Positions 40,713-50,754 of a stretch of DNA of 64,000 nt are shown here, in pieces. Numbering within the stretch: the first letter of the stretch is position 1; each line of letters begins with the position of its first letter. The position numbers and the translations under genes were made by a program. The DNA is taken from NCBI GenBank assembly GCA_963514095.1, contig OY741266.1:30666729-30730728 (forward strand). The letters run 5' to 3'. The DNA comes from Eutrigla gurnardus (Eukaryota > Chordata > Actinopteri > Perciformes > Triglidae). The notes under the pieces were generated by a model, which saw only the letters and a program-made list of their open reading frames with translations, searched no databases and had not been told where the DNA came from.

Positions 40713-42688
40713 CTAAACCAGTGTTCCCAGCAGGAAGGAGAAGGACGCTCCCAGCGCCAGACCCAGGATCAGGAAGAAGGTCATCAGAGAGCCGGCCGTC
40801 TCCACGTCTTTACACAACACCAACCTGACGGACGGCGAAACACACGGTCAGCACACGTCTGCTGTCATGAGCGTCCACATTGATAGTTCAGCTTCCTTAA
40901 AGGGGAGGTTGTATGAGGTACTTCCTGTTGCTACAGTCAGTATTACCTTCAGTAGTAACTCTTTAAAACACCAAAGTCACACAACAGACAAACGGTAAAC
41001 AGGGTTCATACGGGTGCTGGAAATCCTTGAAAACGCTTGAAATTTTAGACTGGTGTTTTCAAGGTTTGAAAAGTGCTTGGATGTAGAATAAAGGTGTTGA
41101 AATGTGTGTTGTATGTGATGACATCTATGATAGAACAGAGAAAAGAAGATCTCCATATTTGAGGGACTGAAAACAGCATTTTCTGAAATTTCTTTATGAA
41201 AAATGACTTTTGATGATGAACAGATGATGAAAATAGTTGGTGATTATATTTCTGTGGATCTGTTAGTGGAATTAGTTTTCCTTTCATTTGTGGTCCTTCT
41301 GTAAAAAGCTGTCTCCAAACATCATGTTGGTTGTTTAGAGGACAATAACATCTCATTTAATGTGATGAACAAGTGACAGAATAAGTAGACTGAATACTGA
41401 CCATTGGATTGATACAAAGATGGAGTTTACCACAGCTGGAAGGGGCTGGAAAAGCATGGAAATGCACCTTGAAATGCTTGAAAAGTGCTTGAGTTTGACT
41501 CTGGAAAGGTGTAGGAACCTTGTAGATCAAAGTAGACCAGCAAGGCAGCAACTCCCATGGTCTACCAGGTTAAATTACTGGTTTTGTCAATCAAAAAAGA
41601 GTCTGGTGGCCTTTAAAGAGAGTATATACCTGTATGTACCTCATACAACCCCCACCTAAACTATCCCTTTAAGATGACTTTAGGAAACCCTCAGAAATGA
41701 GGCTCTGCGCCGTGACTTGTGGAAGACTCACTGTGGAGCGTAGGCTATGCAGAGGCTCGCCAGGTAGCCGTTGGAGAAGGAGAAGAGGGCCAGGATGAGG
41801 ACGAAGGCGGCGTCGTGCCTGAAGAGGACGAGGAGTCTGGAGTTCTGGACGTTGCACGTCATGAGCAGCGGGATAAAGACCAGGCGAGAGAACACGACGG
41901 CGGGAAACAGGCGGCTCTCCTTCGAAGGCTGCACAAAAAAACAATCCACGTCGAGAGGGCCGTCACCACGACGACCCTAACTTCGAATAGCAAAGCAGCG
42001 GTGCTACTCACCCATTGGAGGAGAGACGGAGCGCCGCGGCCGACCAAGTCCATGGTGTTGAAGACGACGAAGCAGCAAACGCAGGTGAACACTTTGTCTG
42101 TTAGAGACGGGAGAGTAGAAATACATCTTTTTAATATCAGGGTTCCTACACCTTCTCCAAACTCAATTCAAGCACTTTCCAAGCATTCCCAGGTGCGTTT
42201 CCATGCTTTTCCAGCACCTTCCAGCTGTGGTAAACTCCATCTTTGTACCAATCCAATGGTCAGTATTCAGTCTACTTATTATGTCACTTGTTCATCACAT
42301 TAAATGAGATGTTATTGTCCTCTAAACAACCAACATGATGTTTGGAGACAGCTTTTTACAGAAGGACCACAAATGAAAGGAAAACTAATTCCACTAACAG
42401 ATCCACAGAAATATAATCACCAACTATTTTCATCATCTGTTCATCATCAAAAGTCATTTTTCATAAAGAAATGTCAGAAAATGCTGTTTTCAGTCCCTCA
42501 GATATGGAGATCTTCTTTTCTCTGTTCTATCATAGATGTCATCACATACAACACACATTTCAAGACCTTTAGTCTACATCCAAACCTTGAAAACATCACA
42601 CTAAAAGTCAAGTGTTCTCAAGGATTTCCATGAACCTTGACTATCTGTTTTATAGCACTTTTTAATAGCAATAATAGCATTATTATTA

Positions 42689-42719
<31 letters not shown>

Positions 42720-45700
42720 CAAGCGTTCAATGCAAGAGTCTACTAAATTTAACTTTGATGTACAACTCGGTGATAACGATAACTCTTGACAGCAGATGAT
42801 GATGATGCGGCGGTGCCGGCGGCGGTGGTGGCGGTGGCGTCTCACCCCAGGCGGCGTGGTCCTTGTAGACGGTCTGGACTCGGACTGTGATGACGGGAAA
42901 CACCGACAGGGTGACGGCAAACACGCACGTCACACACAACGCCATCAGCCAGATCTGAGGGACAATAAAATAAGGATTACAAACAAAATTTAAAGGACAA
43001 CTTTTCAAAGATACATGAAACGTTTTTCTTTTGAATTTGTATTCTGCATCGAAACAACAATGAAATGGTGGATTTAAGATATATTATTAATAATCTATCA
43101 AACACTCTCTAATGCAGATTCTTAAATTTCAGGATTTGCTGTTTTTCTAGGTTTTTCTATATTTTATCCCAAATTCTTCTCCAGCAATTAAATCTGTAAT
43201 TTAATCAAATCAATCTAAAATTACTTTTTTTAATCCAGTTTTAAGACAAATTTCTATGATACACGTTTTAAAAACTATATATTTAACTGGATGTAGGATT
43301 CTAGTCATTTTAATGTCTGGATCAGAAGTTACCAGCTGAGAAAACCCTTCGTGTTGCCTTTTTTTTTTGTTTTTTTGTACTCTTGGTCGTACAAACAAAA
43401 ATTTGATGACGTCGACGTAACAAATTTGACGATGAAAATAATGAGTTTGAATCGTAACATGCTCAATTTTCCCCGTTTGCTCGTTATTGTGATGTTGACG
43501 CTCCTGTTTCTTGATTATAAATATAAAGGAATAATCTCAAACGATCCAAATAAATAATAATAAATCCGACGTTGTTTCACCTTTTTGAAGACGTTCAGGA
43601 CGGACAAACGCTCCCGACTCCTTTCTGGCTCGCTGACGAACTTCCCGTTGGCCTCGAGGTCCTTCGCCTTGTTGTCCAAGACTTTTATGCCTTTTTGAAA
43701 AGGAAATAAACTTAATAACTGACCTGGAGCCAGTTTTCTGAAGAATTACCTGGATGTTATGTAGAAGTGTTATAGAAGTGAATTATCTGGATGTTACTTA
43801 GTATTTAGCAAAATATACTTAATGTACCAAATGTAAAAGTACTCATTAGGCAGAATAATTCATGTTATATATAAATGGATTATTATTATTGATGCATTAA
43901 TGTGTTCATCAGCTTAATGTTGCAGCTGGTTGATTTAAAAATTTATATTTCATATCACTAATCTGAATTTAAGTAATTTATTACATTTAGAGGAATAAAA
44001 AGTACATTATTTTGACTCGATTCAACCCAATTCTCGTTTGAAAGCAGCTCATGGTTACTGAGAACTTGAGAAGGACTTTTACAAACTTAAATGATGGATT
44101 AATGTAGACCTGGTCCAACCCAGTCCTGAATCTTTGACTTCCATCAGATGGAATGTAATTATAAGAGTACAAGTAACTGACGGAGCCTCGCCGTGTTGCA
44201 GATAGAGAACCGACCTGCGCTGCCGAGGAGTTCCTGCGTCGCCTCCACGCTGTCGGGAAGACGCCGGCTCAGGTAGAAACGAGCAAACTCCTGCAGAGGA
44301 GAGTCAACACCGTCAGATGATCCCAGTGGGGGGTCAGAGGTCATAAGATGACGACAACAGAGCATTTACACAGGGTTTAAGATGACGCCTGTCAACGCCC
44401 CTAAAGCATCCCCTGCTTTCTGGTCTGGTGGACTCTAAATGGACCATAATGTACTAAATGAACATCATGCTGGATTGAAGAAGACTTGAAACTAGAGATT
44501 GAGACCATAAACTCATGTTTACAATGTTTACTGAGATAATACATCAAGAGAGAAGTAGGACCATTTTCTCATAGACTTCTATACAACCAGAGAGGAGTCG
44601 CCCCCTGGTGGCCAGCAGAGAGAAGTAGGACCATTTTCTCATAGACTTCTATACAACCAGAGAGGAGTCGCCCCCTGGTGGCCAGCAGAGAGAAGTAGGA
44701 CCATTTTCTCATAGACTTCTATACAACCAGAGAGGAGTCGCCCCCTGGTGGCCAGCAGAGAGAAGTAGGACCATTTTCTCATAGACTTCTATACAACCAG
44801 AGAGGAGTCGCCCCCTGGTGGCCAGCAGAGAGAAGTAGGACCATTTTCTCATAGACTTCTATACAACCAGAGAGGAGTCGCCCCCTGGTGGCCAGCAGAG
44901 AGAAGTAGGACCATTTTCTCATAGACTTCTATACAACCAGAGAGGAGTCGCCCCCTGGTGCGTGTGTGTGACGGCGTGTGTGTGACGGGTGTGTGTGTGA
45001 CGGCGTGTGTGTGTGACGGGTGTGTGTGTGACGGCGTGTGTGTGTGACGGGTGTGTGTCCTCACCAGGTGCGGCAGCAGCAGGTAACACAGCAGCGTCCC
45101 CAGAGTGGCCACACACGGAGCGATGAAGTATCCCAACGCAGCCGAGGTTTCGTCTGCGTTACCTACGGAGCGAAAGAGACACTCAAGCTTCATCAACGCA
45201 GATTTGTTGTTTTAATGAACTCCACATGGTGAAGGCCGCTGTGATTGGCTTATTACTGTGATATGTGGGTTTGAGGTCATAAAGAAACATTTTAAACATA
45301 CTCAGTCTTTAATTACCAAGAATACCAAGATAAAATAGAATAAATATTGACCAATATATAATTTCTATTAGTTATAAATTATATAAAATTTGAGCTAAAA
45401 CATCTATTACTGGATTTAGAGAAATTATTTTGCAAATATTTTAGGAATTCGTCTGCTTCTCAAATGTATTTGCTTTTGTTAAATTATGGCATTCATTTTA
45501 CTCATTTTCTTTATAGATCCCTATTAATTAACTGTGAAAATCATTGGCAAATTAATCAGAGAAAACAATAATCAGTTGCATTCCTCAAACGTACTAATGT
45601 GTCCTTTTACTGTCACTCACTCAAGATGGAGGCCAGCATCGCGAGTGCAGCGAACATCCCGGCCAGACCCTCGCCGCTCATGAACAAGGTGCTATAGCGA

Positions 45701-47785
45701 GGAGGAAACAGGCCGACCAACCCGAACAGACTGCCCTGCAGCACCGCACTGCACACTACACACACACACACACACACACACTTTTAAAATTAGCAATGGT
45801 TATCAATCATCATCGTTTACAAAGTACAGTAATGACTAGTGTTTTCAATCTGAAGCTACTATGAGGAACTTTCATTCTGCGTTGTTTGGCGGTCCCTGTG
45901 GACAAACAGTGGTACTGCATCAGTTCCTTTAGAAAAGCATTTAGACTACAGCTGGGTCTGATAGTCAGCCACCCGCGGTCCTGGTTCAGGTTCTGGTTCC
46001 CCCTGTGACTGCAGGTCGAAGGCGGGACAGTGAACACCAGGGTTCCTACACCTTTTTTCCAAAATCAAATTCAAGCACTTTTCAAGCATTTCAAGGTGTA
46101 TTTCCATGCTTTTCCAGCCCCTTCCAGCTGTGGTAAACTCCATATTTGTACCAATCCAATGGTCAGTATTCAGTCTACTTATGATGTCACTTGTTCATCA
46201 CATTAAATGAGATGTTATTGTCCTCTAAACAACCAACATGATGTTTGGAGACAGCTTTTTACAGAAGGACCACAAATGAAAGGAAAACTAATTCCACTAA
46301 CAGATCCACAGAAATATAATCACCAACTATTTTCATCATCTGTTCATCATCAAAAGTCATTTTTCATAAAGAAATGTCACAAAATGCTGTTTTCAGTCCC
46401 TCAGATATGGAGATCTTCTTTTCTCTGTTCTATCATAGATGTCATCACATACAACACACATTTATAGACCTTTATTCTACATCCAAGACCTTTTCAAACC
46501 TTGAAAACACCACACTAAAATTTAAAGTGTTTTCAAGGATTTCCAGCACCCGTACCAACCCTGGAACACAGATCTGGGTTTCTGGTGAAACTGAGGTGAT
46601 CCGGGCTGACTTTGGAATCCGAGCAGGTGGATCCGTCTCCTTCGTCTCGGTTACGTATGGAGGTCACATGGAGGCGTCGGTGTGTCGTTAACTAATTAAA
46701 AGTTCCTCACAGTAACTTCAATTCACATCAATTAATCAATTAGGACTTTGTGTCACTTTGCCTTTTAGGTTCGTCCGCGACGTTAAGACCTCCGACTCGA
46801 GTGTTTTACGTCACCATGACGATGATAAATGTTTGTGTGCACATGGACCTACTGTTGATGAACCAGATGGTCGCCATGGTGACGGAGAAGAAAGTGTCCG
46901 GCTGCATGGGGACCTGGACCAGAGCGGCGGTGAGGGAGAAGAGGAGGAGGATGGAGATCAGGCTCAAGGCCACACGGAGACGCTCCCTCACCCTGCGGAG
47001 AGACTTAAGGTCAGTCAGGGAAACCCCTATAAAAGCTTGCAATGCATCAATACCTTCAGGGTTGGTGCGGGTGCTGGAAATCCTTGAAAACACTTGAATT
47101 TTAGTGTGGTGGACTTCCGGTTGGCACGTAGACAAGATGGCAGGCTGACTGAATGCTCTCCTCCAAACGCAGATTATTTCCCCAGATTCAAGTGCTTTAT
47201 TGCAATAATATAGTCCGATATATCGGAATATCGGATTTTTAAATCAACAAACATTTGTGTCGGTATCGGCCTTCAAAATCCTTTATCGGTCGGGCTCTAA
47301 AAGACAGCAAACATTTAATATCACACATTTATCAAGAACCATTCAACTCTCCAGCAAGGCCGTAGCCAGGATTTTTCAAATACCGAGGTCAATCCCAACT
47401 CGACCCTCAAAACAAAAGTCCTCCTGGCCTGAACTGCCCCCCTGACCCACCCCAAGGTCAAAAAGAAAGAAATAAGCACGAATAAAACAGATCAGTGTGG
47501 CTAATTACACTTTTATTTTCAGTAATAACTAACATGTTGAACTTCAACGTTCATTTTGTCGTTGATTGAAAAGGAAGAGGTGGAACATCAAGTGATGCTG
47601 AACATCTGGTTGTATAAACAGTCATGTAATTCTGACGTTAAGTGGATGAACATGAGGTTTTATATTAAACTGTGTGAGAGAGAAGGTTTTAACTTGATTA
47701 TCATTAATTAACTGGAAGGAAAATTCATGTCTTGAAATTCCTTAACATCTGTATATGGCTGGCCTGGCCTATACTACTGTGTGTG

Positions 47786-47821
<36 letters not shown>

Positions 47822-50754
47822 AGAGAGAGTGGATTGGGAAGGGGGCATGGAGCGGACCTGCTGACAGAATGTGCAGCTGACAGTGACGATTTCCTCATCG
47901 CTAAACCTGTGCCACCATCTGATCTGATCCTCCCTCGTTCGTGAGGACGGGTCTCCTGGACATTCTTTGTGCTTTTCCTATCTTTATTTCTAACCGGCTC
48001 CTTTTTAGTTTTTTATCGGTGCCTGATCTGGTGCGTGCACGCTCGCCCCCGGTCGGCATAAAAAAATGAATGTTAAAAACAATATCTCGTGAGAAAAAAA
48101 TAGACTTGTCGCGAAGACAATGAAATGGAAACATTGTAATAATACCTGCGACCACGCTCTATAACAGCTGTAAAAGCTGTACCGCTATACTTATTTTCCC
48201 TTGGTTATGGAAGGAAAAAAAAGTCAACTTTTAAAAATTGGAAAGTGAAATCAGTGAAAAAAAAATGCAGAGGACATGACCTCGGTGTCCTCAATGGTAG
48301 CTACGGCCTTGGTCTCCAGGTTAAGCAGAAATGGGAGGGGGAGAACTGTCAGGTCAAGCTAAGACCACCAACTCCAGAGCCTGGCGGGATCTCTGCTGGA
48401 AGAACACAATAAGATTTTTTGTGACTCCTAAGTTTAAATCTAAACAGCAGGGTTGCCAGGGACAGGATAAACGCTGGAGACAATGTGGACAGACTATGGC
48501 AGACCACCTTCATATATTCTGGGCCTGCCCTCTTATTCAACCATATTGGCAAGATCTTGCTGGAGAACTTCGGTCAATCTTTGGTTTGAAAGTTGATTTC
48601 TCTTTTATTACACTGTATTTGGGTAAAATCTTTATAAAGAAGGTCATTACACAGAAATGGCTGCAGACAACTTTGCCATCAAAGACTGACTGGATCACCA
48701 TTGTAAACGAAATACAAAAGACTACGGGCTTTACAGTATACAAAGTGCTGGGAAAGGTGGACTTCATACTCTAAAACGTGTAACTCATTGTCTGTGTGAA
48801 TGATTTCCCCATTTTGAACTAATGTATGACCTGTGTTAGCCTTATCAACCTGTCTGTTCACTGTTATTTTTTTTTTTTTGTTTCATCCGTTTTCTTGTTT
48901 GTTTTTATTGAAAAAACTGAGAAAACTTAAATAAAAAGAAAGTAATAAAAAAACACTTTTAGTGTGGTGTTTTCAAGGTTTGAAAAGTGCTTGGATGTAG
49001 AATAAAGGTCTTGAAATGTGTGTTGTATGTGATGACATCTATGATAGAACAGAGAAAAGAAGATCTCCATATCTGAGGGACTGAAAACAACATTTTGTGA
49101 CATTTCTTTATGAAAAATGACTTTTGATGATGAACAGATGATGAAAATAGTTGGTGATTATATTTCTGTGGATCTTTTGGCAGCAAATCTTGCTGGATTA
49201 TAATTTTTTTGGCATATCTCACACTAAAAGAAACTCCAGCAGCCCAACAGCATTTCAAATATTTACCTTCTCTACGGAGAAACGGGTTGGACTGGTGGGC
49301 CGTGACGTCGGGAGGAATTTGTTTTGATGGTTTGAAGGTCACGACCTTCTCTCGAAGAGATGGGTTGATAGACAGACATCATGATATTAGCGGTTAGCCG
49401 ATGTAAGCGTGCGTCGTATTTTGTTTTCAGGGTTCCTACACCTTTTCCAAACTCAAATTCAAGCACTTTTCACGCGTTTCAAGGTGGATTTCCACTTTCA
49501 AGCACTTTATTCTAAATCCAAACCTTGAAAACACCACATTAAAGTGTTTTCAATGATTTCCAGCACCTGTACCAACCCTGTGTTTTCCAGGAAGCAAAAC
49601 AACATTGGGTTTAGTTAAATATACAAATAAATGGATTTGATTTGTTCCCTGGCCTATATCGTCATGGACTCACCACTGATACAGGAAAGAGTTGAGCAGA
49701 GTGAACAGCAGCAGGGGCAGCTGGGAAAGCAAGGCCATCCAGCTGTCATAGTTGTAGTCTTTAGTTTGGCCACCCGCTGTGCCGTTGGAGGTGACGCCTG
49801 GCGCCGTGGCGAGCCGCTGGTTGAAATACTTTAACAAAGAGGGAAACAAGAAGGTCTTAATTTCACACAATAAATGTTTGTGGTGTCGATCAGCGTGTTT
49901 TTGGTAATCTTCCTATTTTCTATGATCTTTGTCCACTTTTGTCGTCCATGTGTTTAGTTCATAGACAAAGTGGACGTAGTCATGGTGACGGCATTGTGGC
50001 CGTCGCCATCACCATGCAGAGAGAGCAGAGAGAAGTAGGACCATTTTTTAGACTTCTATACAACCAGAGAGGAGTCGCCCCCTGGTGGCCAGCAGAGAGA
50101 AGTAGGACCATTTTTTAGACTTCTATACAACCAGAGAGGAGTCGCCCCCTGGTGGCCAGCAGAGAGAATGCAACTTTAAGGCACTTCTGTAAGTTGTTCT
50201 GTTTGTCAGCAAAATGCTCCAATTTTACAAAATCAAGAGACATTAAGAGTTTAGGGGTGTCTATTAAATTATTCCACTTAAGATATACCTTTATTTTGAA
50301 ATTCCCAGGGCAAGGTTTCCATCCTTCCTACAGAGCCCAGTGATATAGATTTTGAATCATATTTTAGTTGACAGAAATGAACGGAATCTAAAACCTTTCA
50401 CTGCGTATCATAGTGATGAATCTTGTTATTTACACCTTTTCATAAAATGGAACAATCCAACACCAGTCGTAAATTTGGGAAAATATCTGTTTTTTCCCGT
50501 GAACTTCTGATGAGGAACAGGAATAAAAAGTTGTTGTGGGAGTGAAACCTGCGAGGCGGTTATGAAGAAGTTCCAGGGCAGCAGAGTTCCCAGACCGAGC
50601 ACGAAGATGATGACGCCTACGGCGTGACCACTGTGGAGACGGAACACATTCAGGACCTCGAACTCAACACGTAAAACCTTTAGTTCATAGCACAAACAAA
50701 AAACCCTCAAACTCACCGGTCGGCAGGTGGACTCTCTTTCTTCTGGTTGGACAT
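40713..50754 (-). CDS. slc29a2: Equilibrative nucleoside transporter 2-like, twelve coding exons, 445 aa
   Basis: Exons in transcript order are 50754-50717, 50630-50549, 49828-49674, 46992-46853, 45755-45621, 45162-45065, 44290-44215, 43690-43581, 42954-42846, 42097-42012, 41928-41732 and 40824-40713. The sum is 1338 nt with frame kept at every GT/AG junction. The protein starts MSNQKKESPPADR and enters TM1 with VLGLGTLLPWNFFITASQ. An extracellular N-glycosylation sequon NGT follows, then LLSQLPLLLFTLLNSFLYQ, SAVLQGSLFGLVGLFP, MSGEGLAGMFAALAML, ALGYFIAPCV, a short cytosolic loop between TM6 and TM7, FNTMDLVGR, FSNGYLASLCIAYAP and FFLILGLALGASFSFLLG at the C-terminus. These peptides fit human ENT2 better than ENT1. 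ENTs move nucleosides and nucleobases across membranes by facilitated diffusion. The gene's introns carry several transposons and CTCF-like satellites. Confidence 0.95.
41000..41522 (-). mobile_element. CAGGGTT-family element, inverted copy
   Basis: Ends are CAGGGTTCATACGGGTGCTGG on the left and GGTGTAGGAACCTTG on the right. It is the reverse-complement orientation relative to the copies at 42138 and 46038, and nearly identical internally (the shared open frame starting MRCYCPLNNQHDVW is found in all three). That frame has no similarity to a transposase and is too short, so the element is non-autonomous. It lies in the intron between slc29a2 coding exons 11 and 12. Confidence 0.8.
42138..42639 (+). 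mobile_element. CAGGGTT-family element, forward copy
   Basis: It begins CAGGGTTCCTACACC and ends TTTCCATGAACCTTG. It lies in the slc29a2 intron between coding exons 9 and 10, in inverted orientation to the copy at 41000-41522. No clear target duplication. Confidence 0.8.
42655..42725. repeat. (ATT)n microsatellite
   Basis: ATTATT repeats following the element at 42138-42639 in an slc29a2 intron. Confidence 0.85.
44385..44962 (-). mobile_element. Repeat element with internal 70-bp CTCF-motif satellite (copy A)
   Basis: A unique flank (about 44385-44546) is followed by six head-to-tail copies of a 70-bp unit (44547-44962). The flank matches, in reverse complement, the sequence at about 61900-62050 beside the array at 60851-61900. 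Each unit holds GTCGCCCCCTGGTGGCCAGC, the reverse complement of a near-consensus CTCF site. The sixth unit is cut after CCCCCTGGTG, where a GT-rich minisatellite begins. It lies in the slc29a2 intron between coding exons 6 and 7. Confidence 0.85.
44963..45056. repeat. GTGTGTGTGACGG minisatellite next to slc29a2 exon 6
   Basis: Repeats of GTGTGTGTGACGGC/GTGTGTGTGACGGG directly follow the truncated CTCF-type array. They end about eight bases from the coding exon border at 45065, so they sit in the first bases of that intron on the - strand. Confidence 0.9.
46038..46563 (+). mobile_element. CAGGGTT-family element with 6-bp target duplication
   Basis: It begins CAGGGTTCCTACACC and ends GCACCCGTACCAACCCTG. 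The hexamer GAACAC is directly repeated flush on both sides (46032-46037 and 46564-46569), which supports DNA-transposon mobilisation. It is 526 bp, with no transposase. It lies in the slc29a2 intron between coding exons 4 and 5. Confidence 0.88.
47111..48956 (+). mobile_element. L1/Tx1-like LINE remnant, inserted in another element
   Basis: It starts GGACTTCCGGTTGGC with a nearby AAGATGGC, typical of a LINE 5' end, and finishes in an A-rich tail with AATAAAAAGAAAG. It is flanked by 12-bp direct repeats TTTTAGTGTGGT (47099-47110 and 48957-48968). The 3' portion encodes 147 residues (48331-48774) with RWRQCGQTMADHLHIFWACP and a following PYWQDL, the C-terminal zinc-knuckle-like end of L1/Tx1-type ORF2 proteins. 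The reverse transcriptase and endonuclease domains are missing, so it is internally deleted and immobile. A younger DNA transposon sits inside it (47355-48311). Confidence 0.8.
47355..48311. mobile_element. hAT-like non-autonomous DNA transposon, 957 bp
   Basis: Terminal inverted repeats start CAAGGCCGTAGC at both ends. Flanking 8-bp sequences CTCTCCAG and GTCTCCAG differ by one base, as expected for an ageing 8-bp hAT-type duplication. It contains a (GT)n run near 47779-47818 and no transposase frame. It lies inside the LINE remnant. Confidence 0.7.
49428..49580 (+). mobile_element. Short CAGGGTT-family element with 6-bp target duplication
   Basis: A 153-bp deletion derivative beginning CAGGGTTCCTACACC and ending GTACCAACCCTG. 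TGTTTT is directly repeated flush on each side (49422-49427 and 49581-49586). It lies in the slc29a2 intron between coding exons 3 and 4. Confidence 0.85.
50025..50169 (-). repeat. Two-copy CTCF-motif satellite (66-bp unit)
   Basis: Two units of the same sequence as in 44547-44962, but with four bases missing in the ATTTT..TAGAC region. Each carries the reverse-oriented CCCCCTGGTGGCCAGC motif (about 50078 and 50144). It lies in the slc29a2 intron between coding exons 2 and 3. Confidence 0.85.

Larger units (their letters stand above)
47057..49182 (-). mobile_element. CAGGGTT-family copy split by a LINE
   Basis: The left part (47057-47110) begins CAGGGTTGGTGCGGGTGCTGG and the right part continues at 48957 with the matching internal sequence (GTGTGGTGTTTTCAAGG...) until about 49182, where the family text stops. 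The break carries a duplicated TTTTAGTGTGGT, showing that the intervening DNA inserted later. It is in the slc29a2 intron between coding exons 3 and 4. Confidence 0.8.

Noticed and set aside
41045..42633. Repeated ORF starting MRCYCPLNNQHDVWRQ in several places (41356-, 42304+, 46207+)
   Set aside because: It is an internal part of the CAGGGTT-family element with no protein similarity; its recurrence reflects element copies, not a gene family.
45749..45755. Alternative acceptor CAG (45749-45751) for slc29a2 coding exon 5
   Set aside because: It breaks the reading frame with the preceding exon; the TAG acceptor ending at 45756 keeps the frame and gives the family's expected length.
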